Numbered from the stretch's first letter, positions 27,787 through 37,348 are shown. The stretch is 64,000 nucleotides of DNA from Massilibacillus massiliensis (GCF_900086705.1 NZ_LT575483.1:2981516-3045515), one strand, 5' to 3'. Numbers and translations: made by a program. Notes: generated by a model from the letters alone, not told the origin.

Positions 27787-27951
27787 TTGTCAGATTTAGA
27801 TGAGGTATTAAAAAGCATTGAAGAATTGCGAAGCAAGCTCAACAAAATAGCAGAGGGAAGGGCTTTGACCGATCCGCAAGTTGTATCTGCAAGTCAAAAT
27901 TTAGATGCACTGCTCAATGAATACCAAAGACTAATTAAAGACAGAAAATAA
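27787..27951 (+). CDS. Spo0E-like sporulation regulatory protein
   Basis: A small protein of about 54 residues. It contains the Spo0E-family pattern IEELRSKLNKIAEG, then LTDPQVVSASQNLDALLNEY (the SQ-x-LD motif). In Bacillus such proteins dephosphorylate phospho-Spo0A and delay sporulation. The likely start is TTG at 27787, 6 bases after GAAGAGGTG; ATG at 27781 and in-frame ATG at 27721 are possible but less well placed. It shows that the host is probably a spore-former. Confidence 0.78.
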   Translation: MSDLDEVLKSIEELRSKLNKIAEGRALTDPQVVSASQNLDALLNEYQRLIKDRK

Positions 27952-28085
27952 AAATTATCATATTTATAGCATTCTTTCATCTAATGTATGCTTGATCGTA
28001 CATCAGATTGTAAACAAAATAAAAAAATTCACATAGTGAATAAGCGATATGCATTTGTCTGAAAGCATAAATATAAATGGTCAAA

Positions 28086-28130
28086 AAAAATCCGTAAACT
28101 ATATTAATAAAATATAGTTTACGGATTTTT
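28086..28130. terminator. Bidirectional terminator
   Basis: Perfect 20-base arms (AAAAATCCGTAAACTATATT and its complement), A-rich on one side and T-rich on the other, between the convergent Spo0E-like and ahpF genes. Confidence 0.88.
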
Positions 28131-28134
28131 GAAT

Positions 28135-29664
28135 TTAGTTACGAATTAAGTAATCGAAAGCACCGAGGGCGGCAGTTGCTCCAGAACCCATGGAAATGAT
28201 GATCTGTTTGTAGGCACTGTCCGTGCAATCTCCAGCTGCAAATACACCAGCAAGGCTGGTTGCACTATGTTTGTCAACGACAATTTCACCTAATCGGTTG
28301 CGATCGACAACTTCACCAAGCCAGTCCGTATTTGGGACTAGACCGATGAGAACAAATACACCTTCCAACTCTAAGTGATGAGAAGTACCGGTTGTACGTT
28401 CTGTATAGGTAATACCATTTACTTTGTCAGTACCGGTAATTTCATTTGTTTGTACATTTTTTAGTACAGTGACATTTGGTAATTTGTAAAGACGCTGTTG
28501 CAACACCTGGTCGGCTTTCAGCTCTGGCATGAATTCGAGAACTGTTACATGCTGCACGATTCCAGCCAAGTCAATGGCTGCTTCGATTCCAGAATTTCCA
28601 CCGCCTATGACAGCAATGCGTTTGCCTTTAAAAATAGGTCCGTCGCAATGAGGACAATAAGCCACGCCTTTATTTTTAAATTCTTTTTCACCTGGTACGC
28701 CTACATTACGCCAACGGGCACCGGTTGCAAGGATCATGGTTTTACTTTTCAGAATAGCACCATTTTCTAATTCAAGTTCAAGCCAATCTTTTTTTGTTAA
28801 TTGTTTGGCTCGCTGTGCTTTTATGATATCGATGTCATATTCTCTGATATGTGCATCTAAATCAGCAGCCAGCTTTGGTCCTTCTGTATATTTAACACCA
28901 ATAAAATTCTCAATCCCTAAAGTTTCTTTTACTTGACCGCCAATTTGTTCGGCTACAATACCGGTACGAATTCCCTTGCGCGCCGCATAAATGGCTGCGC
29001 TGGCACCGGCAGGTCCACCGCCTACAACTAAAACATCAAAGGGATCTTTCGGTTCTAGTGGGGCTGCGACGATTGTTGGGGAAAGCTGGGTAAGGATTTC
29101 TTCCAGCGTCATGCGTCCACTATTAAAATATGTGCCGTTCAAGTAAATGGTTGGTACGGCCATGATATCTTTTTGCTCTACTTCTGCTGTAAATGCTGCT
29201 CCATCCACCATCGTATGCGAAATACCCGGATTTAGTATACTCATTAGGTTTAGGGCTTGCACGATTTCAGGACAGTTGTGGCAGCTAAGATTAATATAAG
29301 ACTCAAAATGATAGGTTCCTTGAATGGCTTTAATTTGATCAATGATATGAGGTTCCACTTTTGGTGGACGCCCGCTAACTTGAAGCAAAGCCAAAACCAG
29401 TGAATTGAATTCATGTCCTAACGGAATTCCAGCGAATACTACGCCATAATCATGACCATTTCGTGTCACATTAAAGCTAGGGGTTCGCGGCAAGACAGCA
29501 GTCTCTATTTTGATTTTGGAAGACAAGTCAGCGATTTCATTGACCAAAGCAGTCATATCACTGGATACAGCATCAGAACCTGTACTTACTTTAAGTACGA
29601 TATCGTCTTCCAGCAGTTGAAGATATTGATTTAATTGATTTTTAATTTCTGAATCCAGTAACAT
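28135..29664 (-). CDS. ahpF: Alkyl hydroperoxide reductase subunit F
   Basis: A 509-residue flavoprotein disulfide reductase that passes electrons from NADH to AhpC. The N-terminal double thioredoxin fold carries CHNC ([10 protein letters not shown]). The C-terminal half is thioredoxin reductase-like with FAD motif [17 protein letters not shown], active site CPHC (AYCPHCDGP), NADH motif [15 protein letters not shown] and FAD motif FAAGDCTD. Length is as in E. coli AhpF. It lies 12 bases after ahpC. Confidence 0.95.
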   Translation of the reverse strand: MLLDSEIKNQLNQYLQLLEDDIVLKVSTGSDAVSSDMTALVNEIADLSSKIKIETAVLPRTPSFNVTRNGHDYGVVFAGIPLGHEFNSLVLALLQVSGRPPKVEPHIIDQIKAIQGTYHFESYINLSCHNCPEIVQALNLMSILNPGISHTMVDGAAFTAEVEQKDIMAVPTIYLNGTYFNSGRMTLEEILTQLSPTIVAAPLEPKDPFDVLVVGGGPAGASAAIYAARKGIRTGIVAEQIGGQVKETLGIENFIGVKYTEGPKLAADLDAHIREYDIDIIKAQRAKQLTKKDWLELELENGAILKSKTMILATGARWRNVGVPGEKEFKNKGVAYCPHCDGPIFKGKRIAVIGGGNSGIEAAIDLAGIVQHVTVLEFMPELKADQVLQQRLYKLPNVTVLKNVQTNEITGTDKVNGITYTERTTGTSHHLELEGVFVLIGLVPNTDWLGEVVDRNRLGEIVVDKHSATSLAGVFAAGDCTDSAYKQIIISMGSGATAALGAFDYLIRN

Positions 29665-29676
29665 TTTTTGTACCTC

Positions 29677-30240
29677 TTAAATCTTGCCGACCAAATCAAG
29701 ACTAGGTTTCAGTGTTGCTGAACCTTCTTTCCATTTGGCAGGGCAGACTTCTTTCGGATTTTTGCGGATATATTGTGCCGCTTTAATTTTATTGAGCAGG
29801 GTGCTGGCGTCACGCCCAATACCACCTGCATTGATTTCAACTGCTTGAATGATTCCATCAGGATCTATGATAAAAGTACCACGGTCTGCCAGCCCTTGGC
29901 TTTCGATCAATACGTCGAAATTTCTAGCCAATGTGTGAGATGGATCACCGATCATTGCATACGTAATTTTGCGAATTGCATCTGATGTGTCATGCCAAGC
30001 TTTGTGTGTGAAGTGCGTATCCGTGGACACGGAATATACTTCAACTCCTAATTCTTGTAATGCTGTATAATGATTTTGCAGGTCCTCAAGTTCTGTAGGG
30101 CATACAAATGTAAAATCGGCCGGATAGAAGCAGATCACGCTCCATTTTCCCTTAAGGTCGGCTTCTGTTACTTCAACAAAGGAGCCGTTTTTATAAGCTT
30201 GCGCTGTGAATGGTTGTACTTCTGTACCAATTAATGACAT
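29677..30240 (-). CDS. ahpC: Alkyl hydroperoxide reductase subunit C (peroxiredoxin)
   Basis: A 187-residue typical 2-Cys peroxiredoxin that reduces H2O2 and organic peroxides. The peroxidatic cysteine is in [12 protein letters not shown] and the resolving cysteine in [11 protein letters not shown] near the C-terminus. First gene of the ahpCF operon. Its promoter overlaps Fur/PerR-like boxes (30273-30336), so peroxide or iron control is likely. Strong AGGAGG upstream. Confidence 0.96.
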   Translation of the reverse strand: MSLIGTEVQPFTAQAYKNGSFVEVTEADLKGKWSVICFYPADFTFVCPTELEDLQNHYTALQELGVEVYSVSTDTHFTHKAWHDTSDAIRKITYAMIGDPSHTLARNFDVLIESQGLADRGTFIIDPDGIIQAVEINAGGIGRDASTLLNKIKAAQYIRKNPKEVCPAKWKEGSATLKPSLDLVGKI

Positions 30241-30670
30241 GGTTCATACCTCCTAAAATTTCATTTCTAAATTTAATAATCAATAATGATTATCTGTTGA
30301 CTCTTATTATTTCACAAGTGAGAATGATTGTCAATATATAAATTGATAAATTTTAATTTTTTTGTAGGATATTCCAAAAATATTTAATGGAGTAATGATT
30401 GAAAAAGAGTATATGCGATCTATTAAAAGATAGGTTGTTTAAATTCATGCTATCAGCTGAAAACGCATTGAAGTGGAAGTTTATGGCTAAAAATTAGGAG
30501 TTTTAGCTTATAGAAATTATTTAAACTAAGACCATATTACCATTTTTGACAAATTAAACTAAAAATAGAAGGAAAGTTGTGCTTGATATTAGAATTTTTC
30601 ACTTATGCAAGTAAAATCTATATTTGCATAAGTACTTATAAAGTTTTAACGAATAATTGGGGGTAACATT
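30241..30670. other. Intergenic region: ahpC promoter on the left, hairpin on the right
   Basis: No gene is seen. It contains the ahpC promoter with Fur/PerR-like sites and, near the DUF2167 gene, an inverted repeat CTTATGCAA...TTGCATAAG at 30602-30632 that may be an operator. Confidence 0.5.
30273..30336 (-). promoter_or_regulatory. ahpCF promoter with two Fur/PerR-like boxes
   Basis: On the minus strand, TTGACA (30334-30329) and AATAAT (30311-30306) are separated by 17 bases. One Fur/PerR-like box (GAGAATGATTGTCAAT) covers the -35 and spacer. A second (AATAATCAATAATGATTATC, about 30274-30293) lies downstream of the start. Both resemble the GATAATGATTATC-type consensus. Confidence 0.6.
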
Positions 30671-31711
30671 TTGAAGAAGTTTTTACGTATTTTATTGGGT
30701 AGTATTTTCATGGTTTTATTTGTTTCATCTACAGTATTGGCGGCAAATGCAGCGAATGAAAATGAAGTGAACAGGGCACTTGATGCTGCAGAAAGAGTAC
30801 AGCAGAGTGGCCCGAAAGAAATAAAATTAAAGGATCAAGCAGTGATCAATTTACCAAAGGGGTTTATTTTCATACCACAGCCAGAAGCTGGAAAACTTTT
30901 ATCTGCATGGGGGAATCCGAATTCTAAGGATCTCTTAGGTATGATTTTTTCTGAAAATCAACAAGATGATTATATGGTTGTAGTAAAGTATTATTCCGAA
31001 GGCTTTATTAAAGATGATGATGCAAAAAATTGGGATGTTGAAGAATTATTTGATAGTTTGAAAGAAGGAACAGAAGAAGGAAATAAAGAAAGAGTAAAAA
31101 AAGGAATTCCTGAATTAGAAATTATCGGCTGGGTGCAAGAACCTAAATATGATGCAACAAAAAAACAGCTGGTATGGGCTTTATCGGCACAAGATAAAGG
31201 TACGAAGGCTACTTTAGCAGAGCAAAGTATTAACTATAATACATATGTTTTAGGCCGAGAAGGTTATTTAACAATGAATTTGGTGACAAGTGTGGACAAG
31301 ATTGAGCTTTATAAACCACAAATTGCAAAATTGTTAGATAGCACAACGTTTGTAGAAGGAAAGAAATATACAGATTTCAATTCATCTACAGATAAAGTTG
31401 CGGAATATGGATTGGCAACTTTGGTTGCAGGTGTGGCTGCAAAAAAATTAGGCTTTTTTGCATTGATTGCGGCATTTGCATTAAAATGGATTAAAGTATT
31501 AATTGTTGCAGGGGCTGGGCTTGGCGCATTAATTTTAAAGTTTGTTGGCAAAAAGAAAAAGGACCAAGAAGAACCGGAAGAGGCAGTTGAAGAGATTACC
31601 ACAGCGCAGGATACGGTATCGGCAGAAACAGAGCTGATAAAAGAAACAGATGAAACCCCATCAGAAGAGACAAAACAAAAAATAGAATCTGAAAAGGAAC
31701 CAAAAGCATAA
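30671..31711 (+). CDS. DUF2167 membrane-anchored protein
   Basis: A 346-residue protein with a signal peptide (about residues 1-24, cleavage near VLAANA). The exported domain matches DUF2167 (INLPKGFIFIPQPEA, YSEGFIKDDDAKNWD, IIGWVQEPKYD). A C-terminal membrane segment (about 255-295) and an acidic cytoplasmic tail rich in Glu follow. The likely start is TTG at 30671 behind GGGGGT. It precedes a site-2 protease-like gene with an 81-base gap, and the two may work together in the envelope. Function of the family is unknown. Confidence 0.75.
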   Translation: MKKFLRILLGSIFMVLFVSSTVLAANAANENEVNRALDAAERVQQSGPKEIKLKDQAVINLPKGFIFIPQPEAGKLLSAWGNPNSKDLLGMIFSENQQDDYMVVVKYYSEGFIKDDDAKNWDVEELFDSLKEGTEEGNKERVKKGIPELEIIGWVQEPKYDATKKQLVWALSAQDKGTKATLAEQSINYNTYVLGREGYLTMNLVTSVDKIELYKPQIAKLLDSTTFVEGKKYTDFNSSTDKVAEYGLATLVAGVAAKKLGFFALIAAFALKWIKVLIVAGAGLGALILKFVGKKKKDQEEPEEAVEEITTAQDTVSAETELIKETDETPSEETKQKIESEKEPKA

Positions 31712-31792
31712 ATTTATATGCAAGTTTTCAGGGAGAGGAAACGATATGATCATGTAAAGATCTAAATGCATGACATAACAATTTTATAAAAG

Positions 31793-32500
31793 ATGAAAAT
31801 CATTTTATTATTACTGAGTTCTTTAAAATTTGGCAAAATATTAACTACAGGCGGTACAATGGTACTGTCTGTAGTGACGTATGCATTTATTTATGGCTGG
31901 AAGTATGCAGTAGGTTTAGTAGGTCTTATTTTTATACATGAGATGGGGCATTATCTGGCGGCGAAACAAAAAGGGCTTGATGTCGGGGCACCTGTATTCA
32001 TTCCTTTTGTTGGGGCATGGATTGCATTGAAAGAAATGCCGCGTGATGCAGAAACAGAAGCTTATGTTGGTTTTGGCGGACCTTTACTAGGAACGATAGG
32101 AGCATTGCTTTGTTATTTCGCAGCCCGTGAATGGAACAATACTTTACTGCTAGCAATCTCTTATTCGGGATTTTTTATTAACTTATTTAATCTTATTCCC
32201 ATTCCGCCATTAGATGGAGGACGTATTACGGGTGTTTTGTCGCCGCGTTTATGGTTGCTGGGGCTGCCAATTTTAGTGGCAGTTTTCATCTATCATCCAA
32301 ATCCATTGTTGATTTTTATTGCAATTTTAGCGATTCCGCAAGTTTGGAAAACATTTAAAGATAAAGAAAATGCGGAATCAGAGGCGTATTACTGTGTTTC
32401 ATTAGAGGCGAAGTTCATGTATGGTACATATTATCTCGCTTTGATCATCTTTTTAGCGATGATGGTAGATGGGGTACATCAACTTTTACCTGCTCGCTAA
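31793..32500 (+). CDS. M50 (site-2 protease-like) membrane metalloprotease
   Basis: A 235-residue polytopic protein of the M50 peptidase family. The zinc motif is HEMGHYLA (segment 2) and the third ligand lies in NLIPIPPLDGGRI. Likely intramembrane protease or a close relative. No PDZ or CBS domain is attached. The ATG has a weak ribosome binding site. A well-formed site upstream (AGGAAACG at about 31737) leads only to a three-codon ORF, so translation may depend on the DUF2167 gene before it. Confidence 0.82.
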   Translation: MKIILLLLSSLKFGKILTTGGTMVLSVVTYAFIYGWKYAVGLVGLIFIHEMGHYLAAKQKGLDVGAPVFIPFVGAWIALKEMPRDAETEAYVGFGGPLLGTIGALLCYFAAREWNNTLLLAISYSGFFINLFNLIPIPPLDGGRITGVLSPRLWLLGLPILVAVFIYHPNPLLIFIAILAIPQVWKTFKDKENAESEAYYCVSLEAKFMYGTYYLALIIFLAMMVDGVHQLLPAR

Positions 32501-32543
32501 CAGGCATATGTGATCCTAGACATAATTTGTCTACACGCTGAAT

Positions 32544-32574
32544 GAAGGCAAAAGAGTTTTACTCTTTTGCCTTC
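32544..32574. terminator. Bidirectional terminator
   Basis: Arms GAAGGCAAAAGAGT and ACTCTTTTGCCTTC, between convergent genes; it overlaps the end of the minus-strand gene. Confidence 0.8.
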
Positions 32575-33227
32575 ATTATTTTTTGTAGTATTTCTTCTTC
32601 TAAAATTCCGGTGGATGGAACCTTACGCCAGGTGTCATTTATCTTTTCTTCAAAGGTCATATCCATATGAAAGATTTGGAATGTGTTGAATTCTCCGCTT
32701 GTAGAGTAGATCACGGTTTTTAGACGAATCGCCGAGGGGAAAGATGTTGTCAAAATGTAATCAAGCATATGAGGATCTTGAGAATTTAATTCTCCGGAAG
32801 TATAAAGAAGACCCCATTGTTCGTCAAATTTTTGTATCGGCAGTACTTGTTTGAGTGATGGACTTGATTGTATAGTGTGTGCTACATTTTGTATGGTTAA
32901 TGAATTCGGAGAAAGTAAGAAAATGGATTGTTCTGTTGATTTTGTAAGTTGCTTGGGGGAAACGCGTGTTTTGTAGATCTGCTGGTTTCGTTCGATCAGT
33001 ATTTCTGTGGAAGTGTCCATGACTTTTTGATTTGCATTTTCATCTAGGGGAAGGAGTTGGTCGGCAGGACGAATTCCGGCATAAAACGCCGGCCCGAAAA
33101 GGTGAACTGCTATGACCTTTAGATCTTCATCGATAATCAGACCTTTACTGACAGGGAGTGTTGATTTAGCAAAGCCGGTTGCTGTAAAAGAGAGTAAAAG
33201 GAAAAGAATAAAGACAGTTTTTTTCAA
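32559..33227 (-). CDS. Exported protein with PDZ-like segment
   Basis: A 222-residue protein with an N-terminal signal peptide (cleaved near TGFAKST). Residues about 35-80 look like part of a PDZ domain (VIAVHLFGPAFYAGIRPADQLLPLD). The rest has mixed beta structure with no motif that I recognise. It is transcribed alone towards the M50 protease gene. Role unknown. Confidence 0.6.
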   Translation of the reverse strand: MKKTVFILFLLLSFTATGFAKSTLPVSKGLIIDEDLKVIAVHLFGPAFYAGIRPADQLLPLDENANQKVMDTSTEILIERNQQIYKTRVSPKQLTKSTEQSIFLLSPNSLTIQNVAHTIQSSPSLKQVLPIQKFDEQWGLLYTSGELNSQDPHMLDYILTTSFPSAIRLKTVIYSTSGEFNTFQIFHMDMTFEEKINDTWRKVPSTGILEEEILQKIMKAKE

Positions 33228-33587
33228 AGGATATGCACCTCTCTAACAATAATAGATCTTAAATCGTAGACAAATAAAATATTTGTGACAGCAAATTAGA
33301 AAGTAAATGAAACTCTACGTGCTGATATACTTAAATTCTAGTATGGATCTGGTGTTTGTCAAGAAAGATTACTGAAATATCTTTTTTATGCTATTAACTT
33401 GAACCCAATATCTTACGATACAGATTGTAGATAAAATAAAAATATGCCTATAAGTAAATAGGCAATCAGCAATTACATTCCATTTATAACCCAATACGAA
33501 AATTGGTTGTTAAATCGTGGCTTGTTGTCATAGTTTTTTTACATGCAGGCTGTAGCAGATCTAAAAATAAGTAAAGGCGGATTTTTT
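33228..33587. other. Intergenic region, no clear feature
   Basis: AT-rich. I see no gene, strong hairpin or repeat in it. Confidence 0.5.
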
Positions 33588-33722
33588 ATGATTGAAAAAG
33601 TAAGTAAGATTTCAAAAATAGACACTTTACATCGATTTAATCGCAAAGTCCATTTGAAAGTAAAACTTAAAAGTCGTTTTCGCAGGTTGTTAGATAAAAA
33701 AATAAGTGCGTTGAAAAGGTGA
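33588..33722 (+). CDS. Small very basic protein (44 aa), hypothetical
   Basis: ATG at 33588 follows GTAAAGGCGG at good spacing and opens a 44-codon frame ending in TGA. The product is rich in Lys/Arg (about 17 of 44 residues), with a likely helix KVHLKVKLKSRFRRLL. No known family is recognised. It stands alone 126 bases before lemA. It might be a small nucleic-acid-binding protein or chance, and the ribosome binding site is the main support. Confidence 0.4.
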   Translation: MIEKVSKISKIDTLHRFNRKVHLKVKLKSRFRRLLDKKISALKR

Positions 33723-33792
33723 AGTTTTTGTTGAAAAGACGTTTCATATTTTTAAAGCAAAGTGTAGTATGAGTAGAATTTATAAAATCATG

Positions 33793-33799
33793 GTATAAT
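33793..33799 (+). promoter_or_regulatory. lemA promoter -10 box
   Basis: TGGTATAATG, an extended -10 type box about 50 bases before the lemA start. The -35 box is poor. Confidence 0.5.
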
Positions 33800-33848
33800 G
33801 TAAACATAATCTAGCAAATAAATTTTTACATAGAATGGAGGAAGGTTT

Positions 33849-34400
33849 ATGAAAGGTTGGATGATTGCTGGTATTGTTGCGGTAATTGTTGTGGTGATGG
33901 CAGTGAGTGGATATAATAGTTTGGTTGGAATGAATGAGGATATCAATGGGAAATGGGCGCAGGTGGAAAATCAACTGCAACGCAGGGCTGATTTGATTCC
34001 GAATTTAGTCAATACGGTCAAAGGGTATGCTGCCCATGAACAAGCGGCAATTCAGTCAGTGGCAGATGCGAGAGCAAAACTTGCCGGTGCACAAACTCCA
34101 GCAACGAAAGCAGAAGCTGATGGTGAATTGAGTGGTGCTTTAAGCAGATTGCTGATGGTAGCAGAAAACTATCCGAATTTAAAAGCGGATCAAAACTTTC
34201 GTGCGTTGCAGGATGAACTTGCTGGGACAGAAAATCGTATGACGGTTGCTCGCCAAGATTATAATAATACGGTACAAGTTTTTAATACAAAGGTGAAGAC
34301 CTTTCCATCCAGTATATATGCGGGAATGTTAGGATTTTCTGAACGTGAATATTTTAAAGCGGCGGAGACTAGTAAAACAGTTCCTGAAGTAAAGTTTTAG
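33849..34400 (+). CDS. lemA: LemA family protein
   Basis: A 183-residue LemA protein with one N-terminal membrane segment (about residues 4-22) and a long helical cytoplasmic domain. Conserved signatures are NGKWAQVENQLQRRADLIPNL, of which QRRADLIPNL is the hallmark, and the C-terminal YNNTVQVFNTKVKTFPS. It is next to a TPM-domain protein, a common pairing. Molecular function is not established. Confidence 0.93.
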   Translation: MKGWMIAGIVAVIVVVMAVSGYNSLVGMNEDINGKWAQVENQLQRRADLIPNLVNTVKGYAAHEQAAIQSVADARAKLAGAQTPATKAEADGELSGALSRLLMVAENYPNLKADQNFRALQDELAGTENRMTVARQDYNNTVQVFNTKVKTFPSSIYAGMLGFSEREYFKAAETSKTVPEVKF

Positions 34401-34445
34401 CATAGTTACTGAAAGCTGCAACGGCTAAAAGGCAGGTGAACTCGT

Positions 34446-35201
34446 TTGTTAAAGAAATCGTTTATTAGCATATTGATATTGTGTTTTGCATGTATGAGTT
34501 CTGTCGCTTTGGCAAAGGCAGAGATTCCCCCAAAACCGACAAACAGTATTTATGTGCAGGACTACGCACATGTTCTTTCTGATCAGACAAAGCAGAAAAT
34601 AAATCGTATGGGTGATGCACTGCAAAGACAAACAAAAGCCCAAATTGTGGTAGTAACAACAAAAACGCTTCAAGAGATGCCGATTGAAGCGTATAGTCTG
34701 GAGATTCTTCGTCAATGGGGCGTAGGTGATCGAACTTTAAATAATGGAGTTGTAATGCTGGTTGCGGTGGATGACAAAAAATCAAGATTGGAAATTGGCT
34801 ATGGATTAGAGGGAGCGCTTCCTGATGGGAAGACCGGTGAAATTCAGGATACGTATATGTTGCCATATTTTAAAGCCGGTGATTATGAAAGTGGTATCGT
34901 TAACGGCTATTTTGCTTTAACCAATATTGTTGCTGATGAATATGGTGTAAAGGTGGCTGAACAGGCAAAACCGGAAAAAGCACCTGAACCTCGAGAAGCA
35001 AGTTTTTTTGATACATTGTTTACGGCTGCTGGGGTTGTGGGAATTGTAGCCTTGGTACTTTTAGATTTTATATTTTTCGGTGGTCGGTTTACGACGTTAA
35101 TTCTGGCGATTCTCAGCTCTCGCGGAGGAAGACGAGGAGGCGGCGGAGGCGGATTCGGCGGGGGCTCCGGAGGCGGCGGAGGATCCAATCGCGGTTGGTG
35201 A
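34446..35201 (+). CDS. TPM-domain (YgcG-like) membrane protein
   Basis: A 251-residue exported, membrane-anchored protein. It has a signal peptide (about 1-24), a TPM domain (about 35-170, with VQDYAHVLSDQTKQKIN and RLEIGYGLEGALPD), a membrane segment (about 198-220), and a Gly-rich C-terminal tail ending SNRGW. Start is TTG at 34446 behind AGGTGA. Likely forms a unit with lemA. TPM domains have been linked to phosphatase or photosystem repair roles elsewhere; no role is assigned here. Confidence 0.88.
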   Translation: MLKKSFISILILCFACMSSVALAKAEIPPKPTNSIYVQDYAHVLSDQTKQKINRMGDALQRQTKAQIVVVTTKTLQEMPIEAYSLEILRQWGVGDRTLNNGVVMLVAVDDKKSRLEIGYGLEGALPDGKTGEIQDTYMLPYFKAGDYESGIVNGYFALTNIVADEYGVKVAEQAKPEKAPEPREASFFDTLFTAAGVVGIVALVLLDFIFFGGRFTTLILAILSSRGGRRGGGGGGFGGGSGGGGGSNRGW

Positions 35202-35318
35202 CAAAATTTTTTTCTTTTAGATATATGAATTTATGAAATATAGGTTATAATAGGGATAGGAATACACATTTTATATACTATTTTTACGTAATGTATTTGA
35301 ATTTAGGAGGTTGTTATA

Positions 35319-35483
35319 ATGGCAAAATGGGCTTGTGTAGTTTGCGGTTATATTTATGATGAAGCTGAGGGAGATCCTGATAATGGGATTGATCCGGGTG
35401 TGACTTTTGAAGAATTGGGCGATGATTTTGTTTGCCCTTTATGTGGTGTCGGTAAAGATGAATTTGAAGAAGTAAATGAATAA
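35319..35483 (+). CDS. Rubredoxin
   Basis: A 54-residue rubredoxin with both iron-binding CxxC pairs (CVVCGYIYD and [11 protein letters not shown]). An electron carrier, in anaerobes often serving rubrerythrin- and superoxide reductase-type detoxification. ATG at 35319 follows TTAGGAGG. A TATAAT box lies about 70 bases upstream, and a terminator follows at once, so it is a single-gene transcript. Confidence 0.96.
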   Translation: MAKWACVVCGYIYDEAEGDPDNGIDPGVTFEELGDDFVCPLCGVGKDEFEEVNE

Positions 35484-35490
35484 TAGATAA

Positions 35491-35526
35491 ACAAAAACTA
35501 CCAAATGTTTGTTTGGTAGTTTTTGT
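35491..35526. terminator. Terminator after rubredoxin
   Basis: Arms ACAAAAACTACCAAA and TTTGGTAGTTTTTGT, 15 bases each with a 6-base loop; it can serve both converging genes. Confidence 0.85.
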
Positions 35527-35547
35527 TTTGCTTTGCGTATTTTTATT

Positions 35548-36087
35548 TTAATGTGTCATTTTGTGCAGGCGAGGCAGCCAGCCGCGTTTAAGCATGAGCT
35601 GCAATAATTTATAATCCCAGTCTAAGCCCCGATTGAGGAGATCTTTATACATCATAGCAACATCTACTTGGTAGGACTGATGCAGGGCAGTCAGCATTGC
35701 CATTTGTGAGGCTTTTGCCATGGTGCCTACAGCGATTGCGATTTCTCCATCTGTCAAATGTGCATCAGGGTCGATGGAAAGCGATTTTTTATGAAGCGTA
35801 CGATGACTGAACGTTAGATTTGGGATTTGGTTTCCGTTTTCTTGGAGAATTTCTTCGGATTGGTCAATTACGACACGCGTATGCGTAGATAAAGCTTCTT
35901 TAATCAGCACTTTTAAGTCTTCATCTTGTGCATGGTTGTATAACACTTCTAACAAAGCTACATTGTAGCGTCCTTGAGCAACCACACCGTAGAGTGTTGC
36001 TGCTTCGAGATAATTCAATGGTTCTTTGTCGAAAAAGTTATTAAATAATACGCGTGTTTCTTCGTTGATTTTGTCAAGGATAGACAT
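35548..36087 (-). CDS. DUF3231-like protein
   Basis: A 179-residue all-helical cytoplasmic protein that looks like one DUF3231 (ferritin-like) unit: EAATLYGVVAQGRYNVALLE and TDGEIAIAVGTMAKASQMAMLTALHQS with scattered His/Glu. DUF3231 is common in spore-forming Firmicutes and often occurs as a tandem repeat; here there is only one. AGGGAGG precedes the ATG. Function unknown. Confidence 0.65.
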   Translation of the reverse strand: MSILDKINEETRVLFNNFFDKEPLNYLEAATLYGVVAQGRYNVALLEVLYNHAQDEDLKVLIKEALSTHTRVVIDQSEEILQENGNQIPNLTFSHRTLHKKSLSIDPDAHLTDGEIAIAVGTMAKASQMAMLTALHQSYQVDVAMMYKDLLNRGLDWDYKLLQLMLKRGWLPRLHKMTH

Positions 36088-36340
36088 CGTAAAACCTCCC
36101 TAAAATTTAATTGTATGTTCAATTTATAGGATTACCATTTTTAACAGATAAATTCGATAAATTTAATTAATGTTAGAATAATAATTTCGTTGATTTTTAA
36201 AACCTAGTTTGCTATACTTTACATAAGGAAACTTCATCCCATAATATGTATGGCTTGTAGTTATAAAGATGTTGTACGCCCTTTTTGCATGCAAAGAGGA
36301 GGATTGGCACGTCTTAAATAAGAGGAGGTTTTTGTTTATT

Positions 36341-37276
36341 ATGAAAGTTACAGTTGTTGGAGCAGGTAATGTTGGTGCTACAGTTGCGAATATTATCGCA
36401 TTAAAAGGTTTTGCTAGTGAATTGGTATTATTGGATATCAAAGAAGGTGTTGCAGAAGGTAAAGCTATGGACATGATGCAAACTTCTCATATGATGGGTT
36501 TTGATACCACAATTATTGGTTCCACGAATGATTATAGCAAAACAGCTGGTTCTGCAGTCGTTGTAATTACATCCGGTATTCCTCGTAAACCTGGTATGAC
36601 GCGTGAACAATTAATTGGTACAAATGCAAAAATCGTTAAAAGTGTTGTAGATGAGATTTTAAAATACTCACCAGATGCTGTATTTGTAGTAATTTCCAAT
36701 CCAATGGATACGATGACTTACTTGACTCTTAAAGATAGCGGCGTTCCTAAAAACCGTATTATTGGTATGGGCGGTATGCTTGACAGCAGTCGTTTCAGAT
36801 ATTATTTAAGCCAAGCTCTAGGTTGCACACCTACGGATGTTGATGGAATGGTAATTGGTGGTCATGGTGATACTACAATGATTCCTCTTGTTCGTTTTGC
36901 TACTTATAGAGGTATTCCTGTTACACAAATCTTAGATAAAGCAACTTTGGATAAAGTAGTGTCTGATACTATGGTTGGTGGCGCTACATTAACTGGTCTT
37001 CTTGGTACTTCCGCTTGGTATGCACCAGGTGCAGCAGGCGCTACAGTAGCTGAAGCAATTGCAACGGATGCAAAAAAATTAATTCCTTGCTGTGTATCGC
37101 TTGATGGTGAATACGGCGAAAAAGATATTTGTATCGGTGTTCCAGTAGTTCTTGGTAAAAACGGTATTGAAAAAATCGTTGATCTTAAATTAAATGCTGA
37201 AGAAAAAGCTTTATTTGATAAGAGCGTTGAAGCTGTTCGCAAAACAAACGCATTATTAAATGAATCTTTATCCTAA
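36341..37276 (+). CDS. mdh: Malate dehydrogenase
   Basis: A 311-residue NAD-dependent dehydrogenase of the LDH-like MDH type. The nucleotide fold motif is GAGNVGATVA, followed by Asp in LLDIKEG (NAD preference). Substrate-binding Arg occurs in IPRKPGMTREQL. Catalytic His is in GGHGDTTMIPLVR. It interconverts malate and oxaloacetate. The start is ATG at 36341 behind AGAGGAGG; upstream in-frame ATGs lack this. Two copies of one terminator follow. Confidence 0.94.
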   Translation: MKVTVVGAGNVGATVANIIALKGFASELVLLDIKEGVAEGKAMDMMQTSHMMGFDTTIIGSTNDYSKTAGSAVVVITSGIPRKPGMTREQLIGTNAKIVKSVVDEILKYSPDAVFVVISNPMDTMTYLTLKDSGVPKNRIIGMGGMLDSSRFRYYLSQALGCTPTDVDGMVIGGHGDTTMIPLVRFATYRGIPVTQILDKATLDKVVSDTMVGGATLTGLLGTSAWYAPGAAGATVAEAIATDAKKLIPCCVSLDGEYGEKDICIGVPVVLGKNGIEKIVDLKLNAEEKALFDKSVEAVRKTNALLNESLS

Positions 37277-37307
37277 GTAAGTTTTACATAAGTATATATG
37301 TAGCGAT

Positions 37308-37334
37308 AAAAAGCAGCCTTTTGGCTGCTTTTTT
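37308..37334 (+). terminator. mdh terminator, first copy
   Basis: AAAAGCAGCC-TTTT-GGCTGC hairpin with six T. Its 23 bases 37312-37334 recur exactly at 37435-37457. Confidence 0.9.
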
Positions 37335-37348
37335 AGCGTGTAGGCATA

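Noticed and set aside
34907-35188. Proline-rich minus-strand ORF
   Set aside because: It is the antisense image of the Gly-rich tail of the TPM-domain protein.
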